This document shows positions 12,201 to 27,200 of a DNA stretch of 64,000 bases, piece by piece. The stretch's first letter is position 1. Each line of letters begins with the position of its first letter. Origin of the DNA: Psoroptes ovis (lineage: Eukaryota; Arthropoda; Arachnida; Sarcoptiformes; Psoroptidae); the NCBI GenBank assembly GCA_002943765.1, contig PQWQ01000004.1, positions 1,674,001 to 1,738,000 of the forward strand, read 5' to 3'. Under the pieces are notes generated by a model. It was given only the letters and a program-made list of their open reading frames with translations, did not search any database and had not been told where the DNA came from. Position numbers and translations under genes: made by a program.

Positions 12201-15200
12201 AAAGCAACAAAACAATTATCAAATCATTTTCCTATTCGATTCATTCATTGATCATCTTATAATTTTGTATGTATTTTGTGATTTTGGGGGTAATTTTAGA
12301 TGAAAATCGAAAAATTGAAAATTATAAATTACAAAAAAAATCGCATAATATTTACAGTAAATTGATAAATAATAACAATAACAATGATCTATTGTTTATC
12401 AATGTTAATACATTTATAATGCATTCATTTTTTACCATTTTTATCATTATTATTATATAATAGCCTAGAGGCGTCGTTATTATTATTGTTATTATTTTCA
12501 TTTTTAATAAATATTTTCATTTCTTCATCATTGCTACCATTCGCTGCTGCTGCTGTTGTTGTCGTTGTCATTGTTGTTCATATTGACATTGTACTCACAT
12601 TCATTTCATCATTCTATTCTATTCTATTATTTGTTATTATTATAACTGATCACAATTAAATGACTATTGGCTATTTACCACATTTTGGTTCGTTTCAAAT
12701 TTTGTCTAATATTTTGTTGGATGGCCCAGGTTCATTGATAACAATGACATTAATAATAATGGCAATGATGATACAATTAGATGATTGAAAAAATTAGTAT
12801 TGAAGAAATCAAAAATTTCTCCAATTCTCATTTTTCATTTAAAGGTGATTTCATTTCATTTCATTTCATTTTTTTCAAAATAATTTTTGAAACATTCTAT
12901 TCTTAGTTCAATTTCAAGGAAATGATTTGTGGTTTTCATTCTTTTGTCGAAATTATCTTGATTTTTTAAACAGTTTTTTTTTGATTTTCTAACTATTTTC
13001 TATCAGAATTCCTCGATTCAAACCGATAGAAATGAATTTGGAGAATTTCTGTCTTTTTTTCGACAAAATAAAGAATCAATACTCAATTGTAAATTTTCGA
13101 TTGCAATTTGCAATTATTCCCATTGAATGATTTTCATTCACATTTTTTTCATTATATTCCAATATTTTAGTCTATTATTGAATAGATTATTTGTATTTTT
13201 CTCTGAATTGAATTCAATTGCAAAGATTTGATGCTTTCACATAGATTGAAATATAATGAACAAAATTCAATTGAAACAGAAACAAATTGAAAAGAAATGA
13301 AAAAATCAGTCAAAAAATTCTAACGTAATACCTATTTGTTTAGGTAAGAATTTCAAGTACGAATAAACTCTGTTTCTTGAAATACACGCACAGAAGCTTC
13401 CTCTTTCTCTCATGTAATAATTTTCAAAATAATCGGAATTATTTGAATTGAAAAATAAATATTAAAATATTGAAATTTTTGCATTAAGAATTGTGGAAAA
13501 ATGAATCAAAAACTGAAAGTAAATCTAGTCAAATAAATTGAATTGAATTGAAAATTGAATCAATCAAAATATTTGATCGATTCAAATACAAATATCGCAG
13601 ATATTGATATTATTAAATGATGGCCTGAATCAATGAGAATTGAATGATAATTTACAATAGCAAATGACCAGTTGCAAAGCTGCGCTTGCTGAACAAAGGT
13701 TTACAATATGAGATTGGATTAAAATCTTGAATATTTTTTCAGGAAAAATTCAGAGGTAAATACATAAATATAAGAACTAAATATGCAGACATCAATACAC
13801 ACAAACACAGGCATACATAAGCACACTCTTATACACTTATATATAATAATATTTAGGTCATCATCATCATCATCAATAAACAATTATATAAAATATAAAT
13901 ATTAATACTGTCAAACAATTGCTTCGAACATCGACAATAACAAGATGTATTAGTGTCATACTAAATTAATGATTTAAAATATCAGAAAGAGAGGAACAGA
14001 GATGTTCAAAGGTCAAGAGTGGATATTGATCGATCCTCAGGATCCTGAGCATCGATCGGATTGATGCCTCTTAATTTTCCCTAATTTTGCCTTTCCTTGT
14101 GCCTTGTTTACTTGTCACAAATTTCAATGGTTTCAATGTGATTTCAAAAGGTTCATTTTACTTTGTTAAAAGGTTCAATTTATTGCTTTTTCATGCGTGT
14201 ATTGTTTACGGCTTCTGCTGCTGTCGTTGTCATTTGTTGTTGTTGTTGTGGTGTGTATAATGTATGCTTGTGTGCATGTTTGTGAATAATGAATGGATGT
14301 GAATAAAATGATGACATTGAAGTGAAATCGAGGAGAAAAATGAATGAGAATTTTTATATTTCTTTACCGCATCAAATCATTCGGTAAGCATATTTCAAGG
14401 ATGTTATATTTTTTAATATTTTTTGAGTTTTTTTCTTAGGTATAAATATTTATATATATTCAAAATGCATTTTAGCATCATTTATTTGACTATTTTTTCT
14501 TTGACTTATTTGACTATGGTTTTTGGTAATTTTTAGTAATTTTTGGTAGTTTTTTTTGATTTATTCGGGTTTATAATTATAGGCATTAGAATAATTTTTT
14601 TCTTTTTTTGGGTAAAAATTAAAATAATTAATAAGTTGTTAACCCACCAGATGTGCCCGATTTATAAGATGCTGATGCTGCTGATGCAGCTGATGATGAT
14701 GTTGATGATGATGATACGGATGTTAGTGATGCAGGAGCTGATATCATTGATGATGTTGATGTTGATACATTACCGGATATTTGATTATGTTGATCCGGCG
14801 TAATGACAGGTGTACCAGTAGCATTAGCTGCTGCTGCAGCAACAGCAACAGCAGCAGCAGCAGTAGCCGCTGTTTGATAGTCAATTAATGGTGTACCAGC
14901 TGCAGCGGCTAATGAAGCTGCATATTGATGATGAAAATCGGCTGCTGTTGCTGCATATTGATGTGGATGCGGTGTGTGATGATGATGAGGATTAAAGGCT
15001 GATGGATGAACATTTGCAGCATATAATAATGTTCCATCAGTTGTACTTGCTGCTGTGATTAATTGCGGCGAGATTGCAGCTTGCATTGCTGCTGCTGCTG
15101 CAGCAGCATTACCATTGAGCAGAGCTTGGCTATGAGAAAAATGTGGGTGATGAACAAGTGGAGATTGATGTGCGGCCGTTGGTGGTGGTGGTGCAAATTG

Positions 15201-18200
15201 ACGTGGTGCAGGTGTACCAGCTAATATTAAAGGTGCACCTAACGGTGATGGCTGATGAGGATGACCTGGATGTCCAACGGCTGCTAAATGAGGATGTGCA
15301 TGTCTAATTTGATGTGGATGAGGTGAAGACGTAGCAGCAGTTGCTAATGTTAATGGTATCGGTGTACCACCATTTACACCATTTGAATATGTATTCAATT
15401 GTTCCGGATCGATACCCATATTAACTAAATGTTGTGCAGCAACTAATAAATTTGGTGATGTAGCAGCAGCGACAGCAGCTGTAGCAGCTGCCATAGCTAT
15501 TTATGTTGAAAATAAAAAATGAAAAAATACAATGATGACAATCCAAAAGTATATAAATTGGCCAAGATTCATGGTTCATATACATTTTATAACATAATAT
15601 AATTAAAACGATTAACATTTTCTCGAAAAAAATAAACATAATACAAATGATGTGAATGAATGAATAAAAACAAAAATATATTTTACCTGAATTTCTTTGA
15701 CCAGAATCACGATAAGTTCCATTAATGATTGCCAATTCCATTAGTTGCCGTTTTTTAAGCTCATCTTCACCTTCAGTCTTTGATATTATTGAAATACAAA
15801 AAAAAAATAAAAAATAAAAACAATTTAGTTCGGTTTGTTTAATTTATTTATTTGGTTATAATTATTTATTTTTTCCTGCGAAAAAATAAATAAAATAAAA
15901 TCCAAGATTGTCGAAAAAATTGTTGAAAATTCAAATGATTAAACCAAAAAACAACGAAAGAAAACGAAAATTCAATTAAATTATCGTTGAAACAAAATAA
16001 TAAAATAATATAGATCAATGTATATTCCAATAAAATATAAACAAATGCATAAATGAAATTGAATTAAAAACTTAAACTAAACCAAAATCGAAAGCAATGA
16101 CATTAATATATGAATAAAACATAAGGTTAAATGCATTATAATATTCAGACTCAGAAATATATTTGCATTTGAATTAGTATATAAGACAAATTATATTGAA
16201 TTATATTAGGTTGTACGAGAAGTTTTTGCCGCTTTTCCAATCATTTTCTACGATATAACTGGCAAAAACTTTCCGGACAACCTAATATAAGCGGTATTTC
16301 AATAAAAATAAATGAAAATAAATTTCAAATTTCATTCATTTCCCATGAAAAAATAATAATAATACAATCAATTGAATATCGAATCGATTCAATTGACTTG
16401 TTGTTGTTGTTGTTTGGTTATTTTATTATTTAGTATTTCAATGATTCTTGAGAACCAAAAGAGAAAAAAATTGAAATCGAGATAAGAATTTTTGAATTTT
16501 TTTTGGAAATTTTTGAGATTATTTATTATTATTATTATTATAAGCGTATATATGAATGAGAAGAGATTGATTTTTCATTGATATAAATGCTTTTATATAA
16601 AATTTTTATATAAGATTTCAATATATTATACACATGAAAGAAAAAAATCGTTATACTTACAATTGGTATTAATAGTTTTTTCACTTCTTCAATTGCTCTA
16701 CGTAATTTAGGTATGGCACGATTTTCAGCATCTTCAACCGTAATCAATATATGTAATTTATCATTTAAATGTTCCCAATTTGGTTTTCCACGATTTTGTT
16801 CTTCCTGTATTTATTTTCAATTTATTTTTATTTTTTGTTTTAATTTAATGGAATTTGTTTCGATTCAAATATTTTTGAACCAATTTAAGAATGAAAAAAG
16901 TAGAAAAATATAACAAATAAACAATTAAAATTAAGTAAAAAATAAAGTAAAAGATATAAATTAAAAGTAAATAAAGGTAAAAGGTAATTTTTTCAAATGT
17001 TTGTTTTATATTTATTTAGATGTTGGTAAGTGGTTATTTGTTATTGGTTTTAGTTAGTTTAAATTAAGATAAATTGGGATAAATTGAAATTTTTTAGATT
17101 AAAAAAAAAAATAAAAATAAATTTCAATTTAAAATTTGAATTAAAATCGATAAAATAAATTATTTGTTTCTTTCTAATCGAAAAGACAATAATTACCTTT
17201 TTCTTATCACGCATTGAACCACGGCCACGTATCATTATTTTACAGCCAGTTTCTTGTTCTAATTGTTTGGCCGTCATACCACGTGGTCCAAGTATTCGGC
17301 CAACAAAATTGAACTAATTATTATTTATATTTAAATTTATTTGTTTGATTAAAAATCAATCGATTAATTGTATTAATTTTTAAATATAAACTTACATCTG
17401 GATAATCATCAACCGGTACATAAACTTTTTCCATTTTATTCACAACCGGTCCATCTGGTTCAGGCAATATTAATGGTTGATGTTCATCATCATTAATTTG
17501 AAATAGCGAGGCTCGTACACGTGCAATTTCTTTTGGATGAAAATATTTATTATAATTAAAAATATGATGATCATTATTATTATAATATAAATTATTATTA
17601 TTATTATTATTTATAATGGTAAACATGATTAAATTTAGAGGGAAAAAAATATTTAAATTGTAACGAAATTCATCAAATATTTAAACATAAATTTAAAAAT
17701 CCTATGACAAATGGCAAATATTAAACACAACCATACACCCATGTGTCTCGGAATACAATGAAAATGTAATGAGAAAAGAACAAGAACAACAAGAATTTCT
17801 AAATTCATCCATTTTATTCAAAGAAAAATTTAAAAATTCAAAAAAAAATGACAAAGAAATTTAATCAGTCAAACTATTTTGTATCAAATAATCCATTGTA
17901 AACACTAAAACATATGCATTCAATTACAAACAAAAAAAAATACATGATCAAATTCATCAACATTTAATATATTTGAATTATGTTTGTTTGTATGCCAAAA
18001 AATAATAATGGAAATTATTAACCCGTTTTCATTTCGTTGTTGTTATTTAGTTGTCACTGCTCTATTTTACACACATTGATGAAATTGATGCAAATAAATA
18101 AATTAATATTGAAATGAAAAATTCAAAACCTAAAACCTAAAATCATGATTTACATTGAAAGCACATGAATATTCTTTCAATTTTTTTCCGAATTCTCTTT

Positions 18201-21200
18201 AATACACAATAGACATATATTGAATTAATCATGATGATGAATAATGATGAAGTGTTTTGCATTGTTTTATGATTTTTAGCTTGTTCATTCGTTAATTCAT
18301 TCATTCATTCATTAATTCATTGATGCATAAATGAATATGCATGTATATAAGCGATATTTGTATGAAATATATTTACGGAAAAACAATTCATCAAAACTAA
18401 ATTTGTAATCAAAGAGTTGATTTTTTTTCATTTGTTTCTTCGCCTAAATAATTTTGCCATAGAATTACTATGTGTTTGCATGAAGATACATTTTACGGCT
18501 GTCAAAAAGCAAAAATCTGAAGGGGAAATCTAATTTTTGCGATTTACCCAAAAAAGCGACGATAATTAGCTACCGTTTGATAAATTTCAAAGGACAAAAT
18601 TTAGTACGACATTTTCAATGTCTGATGTGTGTCGTTGTGTGTCATCAGGCTATGCACAGACATATTCATATGTGCAAATAAATAATTGATGAAGGTATGA
18701 ATATATAATTTTGAAATATATCGAAATTCAGACGATGAAAATTCACATTTTTGGCCATTAATAAACGTGTAAATATGCTTCATTTCATGAATTAGAAACA
18801 TTACAAAAATTGCATCACATAATTGAATAATAACAGCGAGAATATGTCACATATTTAAATGAATGTTTGATTGATTGATAGACACATTCAAAGCGAAAAT
18901 GAATGAAAATAAAATAAACAAAAATTGTTGTTGTCGATATTTTTATTGAAACATTAATGTGTTACATAATGGCAAATGAAATATTTGAAAGGTCGTTATG
19001 TAAAAGTGATGCAGGAAAAATTGATGTAAATATATTTATATGAATGTAAATGTAAATATACTTCTAATATATTCTCATGGTTATTAATAAATTGACCGAA
19101 AATTTTCATTACCAAAACCATCACTATTATGGATAATAAAATGAAAATTTATTGATAAATGTAGATAAATAATAAACGAGACAATTTTCAAATGTAAAAA
19201 TCAAAGAAATTGATTTTGAAAAATTATTTTTTCTCAAAATTATCATCAAAGAATTTGTCATCTAAGAAATTTTCCCTAATTTTTCCACCTTTTGCTGTCC
19301 AAAAAGTTTTCGCCAATTTTCAGTTAGGATTTCCATTGGTTTAATGATGGTAAAATAGGAAAAAATTTATCGGACAGCCTCAAATTTAAAAATATCAACA
19401 ATTATTCGAATAATTAGCGATAAATTGATTGCATAAAAAGATATTAGAATCAATTGCAAGAAAAAAGAATAATATTTCATCATTATATTTCAAGAATGAT
19501 CGAAAAGAAAATATTGAGAACGTATCAGCAATGTGGATTGCAATACAAAAAGTGTATTACACAATCAAACTTCTCTAAAATAACAATGATAATGATTTCA
19601 CCATTGATGAAATACTATTTATAAATATTTGAATGCCAAAAATATATAGGAGAAAATTTAAAGGGAAAAAATTCTTCAACATTGAAAGGCAAAAATATCA
19701 AAATAAACAAAATTTGAAATTTAAAATTTACTTTGAAATCATAATGAATAATAATTGTGTACTTGATGAATATGAAATTCTAACAAAGTCTACGAGATTT
19801 TTTTCAAGGTATTTCATTTCAACATTTGTAATTATTTGTAAGCATATACTGATATTGAAATGTTGGTATAAATTCATCAATTTTTCGCCATTTGAATGTA
19901 ATCACTGGCTGTAATCATTTTTGAATAACATTTTTATATATTTTCCAACATTTTCAAACATTATTTGAATGATCGCAATTAATCATATTTTTTCTGCGTT
20001 TTAAATTGTAAATTTTTTCTAAGGCGAATTTCATTCTTCGAAAATGAAATTGAATATTTTAAGTTATTTTTGCTGTGAAAAGTTTTTCGTATTGTTTTTT
20101 AGGGAAATATAATGATGATGATTTGAAGAAAAGGAAGAAGAAAGTTTTTGAAATTAATAATTAAAAATGCAAATATTTAATAATTTAAAATAATTAAAGA
20201 ATTTTTGAGAAAAAAAAGTTTCTCAAATTTTCTTTAAATTTTCAAAAAAATCTCGATTTTTCAGGAATATTTCCATAATTTTATGGAAAAATTTCTTTCA
20301 TATTAATTAATTGAACGCAATTAAACGTTCTTAATGCTGGAAATGCAAATACAAACACTGATTAAACAAATAAATTTGAAAAGAAATTGTACCAAGAAGA
20401 AAACGAAAAAATTCAATATTCAAACATTTATGGGAAATTTAGTCAGGGAAAAAAATATGTATTAGTTGAAGGAGAAGAACCAGAATTTCAGGGAGAGATA
20501 ACCAACGAGATATAAACTTTGAATACTTTCCTTCATATCAATGAACAATTTCAAAACTATTTAATTATTATTATATTTGGAATACATTTTTTTCGGAAAA
20601 ACATTTCAATGGAAGCAATATGTTGACACACCTACTGTGAAAGAAATGGAAAATTTTTTCATTCATATTTTTTTCGTCCATTTGATAACCATTATTTTTT
20701 TTTAATTTCATTTTCATCATCATCATCATTTGTTATTATCATTCAAAATGATTATTATAATAACTGATATAACTGTTTACAAGCAAACAAATTTTAATCA
20801 TAATAATGGTTGAAAAATTAAATTTTTGAATTAAAAAATGAATGAATAAATAATCGAATCGAATTGAATGAATAAATGAAAAAATGAATTAAATGAATTG
20901 GATTGAATTAAAAATATTTCGAAATAAATTTGAAAGTTTCATTTTTCATTTTTACATTAAATAAATATCAATATTATCTTCGATATTATTATTAAATGTA
21001 TTCATATGAATATTTGCGGGAATATTCTTCATTCAAGGCTATTGAGACTCTTAAATAGGGATATGCATGAACAAATGGATGAATGTATGAATAGATAAAT
21101 GAACAGAAAGACAGATACATAGATAGATGGTCAAATGAATTGAATTGAATATTTTGATGGATCTGGATGACACACACACACACACACACAACTAGATGAA

Positions 21201-24200
21201 TCCATAGATTTATGAATTCAAGATAATGATAATGATAATAACAATAATAATAATAAATAATTATGATACGAAAATTATTTTATATGAAAATTACTTTTTA
21301 TTGTAATAATTATAATTTATATTTTGATTGCTTTTCATTTCTCTCTAATCATCAATGAATATGGAATATTTTCATTGTTATCTTGATAATATTAATATTG
21401 AGATTAAGTTTCTGGAATATTGAAGCATTTGAAATACGAAAATTAATTTTGAAGAAATTCAATTTCACATACACATTCAATTATGTAATCACATTAACAA
21501 TAATAATAATAATGATAATAATTATTATGATTATTGTTGCAAATATTAATTTTGAAATAATAAGCAAATGAGTGAAATGAAACAAATGAATTAATTTAAC
21601 AAACAAATAAACGAATTAAATACACAAATTAATGAATGAATAGATGAAATATTTACATATAAAATTTATAATTAAAAATATCAGAGAAATTATGCCGATT
21701 TTTTTAATTTAAATCATGATTTCTCGAATCTAAAATCTCATATTCATTTCTGCATTTCTTTGATGATTAAATACTTTATTACATATTCAATGTATGAAAA
21801 CATGAAAAATTTAAAAGTATCAATGAAGATATTACTAATGATTTTTAAAATCATTTTGACATGATTTTGATGGATTTTTAAATTCGAAAAAAAAATTTAG
21901 AATTAATGAAATAAAGTCTTGAATTTCATTTTGATTCATTCATCGGTTTTCTTTTGATCAATGCATTAGATTGTACGAAAAGTTCTTGGTGATTTTCCAG
22001 CAGTCATTCTCATAGATTCAAACTGAAACTTATTGGACGAATACATGGATATTAACATGGAATCAATTATTTAAAATGGAGAGGAAAAAAATATGAAAAA
22101 TCCAAGAATTTTCAATTTCTTCTTTCTGCTTTCAGAGCTAAGATTAAGCAGAAAACTTCTGGTAATTTTGGTCCACCACCCAAAAAAATGAAGAATATTC
22201 ATTTTTAAAAAAGGAATAAAATGAATTTTTATTTTTCTTCTCAACTTCACCAAGATGAATTTAAATTCAACGAAAATGATTTTCGGTAAAGAAAATACAC
22301 GGAAACCACCAGCATAAATGCTGCTTCAAATACACGTATGTGTATGCACAACATATGAATATGAATCAAAACAAAAAACGAAATCAAAATGAAATTATGT
22401 TGTAACACATTAATAATAAATTTGAATTTGAATTCTGATAATTTTCCATCATTCATTTTTTTCTATTTTTTTTAGCGCTCTATACACATTTCATTTTGTT
22501 TTTGATAAATCTAAATTACTATGTGTGGTTTTGTCGAAAAAAAATTGGAAAAATAAAATTAAAGAAAAATGATCTGTCCGAAAAGTTTTCAATGAAAACC
22601 GGGTCAATTGTTTATCAAAAATCGTCATGAACTTTTCGAACAATTCAATGTTGAAATATTTTGCTCAATATTGAACCTAAATTTCAGCGAAAAAAGATGA
22701 TTGATGAAATTTTTAATTCTCATTTTTTCTTTTCATTTTCTCGTATAGAAACCATTTTTATTATTAGGTAAAAATTAAGAAAAGAAATTTAGAAATTTCT
22801 ATTTTTTTTAGAAATGTACATTTTGGTACCTAAACACATTTACACACAAGTATAAGTATATATTCGCGTGTAATTTCATATATTCATTTGAAAATATTTA
22901 TATCAAATACTTATATCAAATATATTTCAAATAATGATATTTCAACGAATACGTAAGACAACGAATACAAATATATTCATTGAGATATATTAGGCTAATA
23001 TTTAAATATTTATTGTATTTTTTTTCTTTGGTTCGAAAGTAATTCCCCATTTTTTTTTAAAAATGATTTTTTCTTTATTGTAAAATTAATAATAATGTTC
23101 TACCATATATCACCAGTATTCTATGGTATTTTTCATTATTTTCAAGCTGAAATCTCTAAAAATGAATCAAAGAAAATGAATGAATTACAAAAAAAAAGAA
23201 ACATGAAAATGACAACCTTAACCGGTGAATGTTTGGCTGCTGTTATAATGAAAATATCATGAAAACACATGAGAATTTTTCTCCTGATTTTTTTCCCTGC
23301 AAAAAATTTTCATTTTTCATTCGCATATTCTTTCTTAATCTAAATATTCAGTGCATTCAGTGTCATTATGCATTGAATATCAAAAGAAAAATTTGAGTCT
23401 TGGAAAAAAATCATATTTCGACAGATTCAGATTGTTCAAAACTTTCACTTTCAATTTTTCTTTTATTCGTAATTAATTGTCCATATTTATATTGGCCAAT
23501 TTTGGACTAATAACGATTATAATTATAATATGAATATTACAATCAAATTTTATTGAATATTTGAATGATTTTATTCGAAAAATATGAAAATTTCTTTGGA
23601 AATATTTGCGTTGGATTAATTAATATGATTGTTTTTACTTTATTTGACCATAATAAGCATTTAAAGTGATCATTTCAATGGCCATATTTGGTCAGCGATT
23701 TCATGCAATTTGTGGTTAAAGAAATTTTCGAAATTTTTCAAAATTTTTTTGATTTAAATTTGTTCAAATTTGTTCAATCGATCTAATCAAATTTGAGTGA
23801 TTTCAATAACCACAAAATTACAAACAAACTGAAATAATTAATTTATTTGAATTTATTTTGATTGTAATCGTGTGTGTGTGTTTTTCTCATTTCTCAGAAG
23901 ATTAAAAATTTGTAATTAATCAAAATAATCGACAATGATCATTAATCTCTTCCTCTTCTTCTAATAATTAAACGTAAAAATAATTACAATTATAATGATA
24001 AATCCCGCTTAATTTGACGTTTATTGACGAGTTGAAAATCAGTGAAAGAAAAACACGTGGGTGAATAAATACAATTTTGAAGGCTTACAATAATAATAAT
24101 GATGTTCCCATTCGCATATATTTATTGAATGGAAACGAGCAAAAAAGTGAGGAAAACAAAAAGAACAAATATGTCTTTGTGTCTTCATTGTTGTTGTTTT

Positions 24201-27200
24201 GAAACATTTTTGACGTTCACGTAATACGAAAAAAAAAGAGTTTTATTAAAATTCTAATTCATTTGAAATTTCCACCGGAAAATGCCGCTCAAGTTGGGTA
24301 CAAACTTAGGTGCACATAGCAAACAGCACGATTACGTTGAATAATAAAAACGTAGTGCTACGTTAAATCAGCAATAAACACAAATTGTATCGGTCTTTAA
24401 GGGTTTTTTTTTTCTTGGTTCTCAAACAATTTTTCAATTGAAACTCTCACAATAATAGTCGAAGAGGTGTCTAACTTCAATTTGAAATTGTCATCATTTT
24501 TTCTTGTTGTTTTCTCATTTATTTTATTTATTTTTTTTTTTTTTTTGTTTATTTGTCATGAAACTCGATAAAATTCCCATTTATTCTTGCAAAACTTCAT
24601 AACTCTATGCGTTTCTCGCAATTCTTCCTATCAAAAGCAAACATAAAAATGTCAAGAATTCAATGAATTCTTAGACAAAAATTCATTGAATTCTAAGACA
24701 AAAACTTTCATTCAATCATTTCAGCTCATTGAAACACAACATCATCGTAATGAATTCAAACAAGACAATACAAGCGGAAAAAAACAAAAACAAATAAACC
24801 AACATAAAAACAAACAGCAAGCAAAGGTGAATCGCACCAATGAGTAATGAATCAATGTATAGTATCAGTTATACGATGAGAAGATTGAAAATCAATTCAT
24901 ACAGAGACAGTAAACAATGATACCAGTATCAATATGTCCCGAAATGAAAAAAAAAACGGTGAAATCAACAGAATAATAGGAATAATAATTGAAAAAAATG
25001 ACAAGTAAAGAATTTTTTTTTTTTAGTGAACCATAAAACAGAATATCATTGGCATTGTTTTTCTGATGTTGATCATCATCGTCATCATCATTTAACCATT
25101 GTTAGTGGCGATGATGCTCTTGGTGCTTGCTGCAGTTTGTATCTCGCATAATCATCACTTTTTATCAGGATTCTTTCCGCTTTGTTTTGGGTTGTTTTGT
25201 TGTATATTTTGAATGAAAATAAAAATGAAACTAAATAATTGTAATCAAACAATTAATTTTCATTTTTTTTTCAGAGTAATTTCGTGTTGTTTCTGTTGAA
25301 ATTTTTAGTGTTGATTTCGTTGTGTTTTGTTTGGATTATTATGTGCTGTTGTAAATATATTTTCGATACGATTGTTGTCTGAAGAATTTTTGCTTTGGTT
25401 TTCGTAATTTCATTTCGTAAACTAACAATTCATATTAATGCATACATATATGAATACACGAATATGTTGTTTGATAAATGTCGATAACATTTTGTTTTTG
25501 TTTTTAGCTTTGTTTTGTTTTTTGTTTTTTTTTTTTTTTTTTTTTTGTAAAATAAATTTATCATTTTCATTCGTTTATAATAAAGAAAAAATGAAAAAAA
25601 TATGTCAATGACATTTTGTATTTATTATTAATTGTGTTTACTATTATTTTGTTTATTATTCGTATTTTTGTGTTTTATTTTTGATTTATTTTTCGGGTTA
25701 ATTTTTGAACTTTGGGAGAAAATTCAAATTTAAAAAATTCAAAAATTCTGAAAATTTTTTGAAAATTAACTAGGAAAAAAATATTGAAAACATTAATCAA
25801 GTAATCAAGACTTTAATTAATAATGAGAATTATTAATTAGGATTTGATTGTCATTCATACTCAGCAGAAAAAAGGAGACGAAAAAATTCAATTAATTTTA
25901 GTTTTCTTTTGGGTACATTTGGGCACAAATTAAGGCATGTGACCTGTGCTATGACATGATTAAACCGTTGGTTTTATCCTGATTCTTGATCATTTACTTG
26001 CATGAGAAACATGCTCAGCAGAGCTGCAACAGTGTCAGACAACCATCTCATTTTGACAGGGATTTTTTTTCCGTTCATTCAATTCTCGATATACTAATGA
26101 ATAATAATAATAATAAATATTCCACACATCATTCAACATGAATTAATTAAAAATTGTTCATGTTTTTTTCTATTTCTCATTTCTCTCATGTCTTTTTTCT
26201 CACCATTTTGCCAAACAATGTCACAGTTGATTAATTAATTATTCGATATATTAATTAATTATTTAATGATTAATGAAAATTCCAACAAACAAAGTCTCTT
26301 TTTCTTCATTTCACTCTTGATTTAATTAATTGCTCCGATTTTCTTCTTATTTTCTCTTGCATGAAAATTACAATTGATTATCATGACTTTGATTAATTAA
26401 TTAATCGAAAAATTAATCACATTTGATTGAATAACTTGAAAAAAATACAAATTCATTAATTACACTACTTTTCAACAAAAATTAATAAGCTAATAACCTG
26501 TTGCAAATTCGAATAGAATAATTCAAAATCAATCAATTGAAATCACAGAAATCGATTGAAAAAACACATCTTCTAGACTTGTTGATCATAAGGAATTAAA
26601 AAGAAAATCTCCCGGAAAAAATTTTAAAAACTCAGAAATGTCATATAAAATCCTCTAAACATCGTGTGAATGCAAATCGCTGTCTGGGATAATTCAGCGA
26701 ATGAAATAAATCGATTATTTACTTTCAATTGTTCGTGGATATAAATGAATATAAATACCAACAAACAATCATCATTCAAAGTGCTTAGATTTTTTTTTTT
26801 TTTTTTTCATAAAGAAAATTCATAATTTTGAATATTTCTTCAATGACAGTTTTGTCACATTTGCGTGTTTTGAATTCTTGTTTCATTTTTCAATGAAAAA
26901 AAGCCTCTTCAGAGAAAAATGATGTGCACATATTGCAAGCCAGCGATGGCTGCAGCTTATACTTGCATTTAAATGCTCAAAAATTCATGGTAAATTCAGA
27001 ATTTATTTATCCATTTTTTATCCATAAATAAATAATAATAATAGATTTACATTCATGATAGATAATGTTGACAATAATATGTGTTTGGCTGTAAAATACA
27101 AACATGTGAAATTTGCAAGGAATTTCAATGAGAATGGCACGAAATTTTGAGGAAAAAAATGAAAAAATTTCAAATTTTTCAGTGTGAAATATGAGAATAT

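Noticed and set aside
12540..12580. (CTG)n-like tract as a possible poly-Gln exon of how
   Set aside because: The minus-strand frame is short and broken by stops, and the seven-exon model joins in phase without it.
19633..19914. 93-codon frame within how intron 1
   Set aside because: No family signature and biased composition expected from AT-rich DNA; lies inside an intron without splice support.
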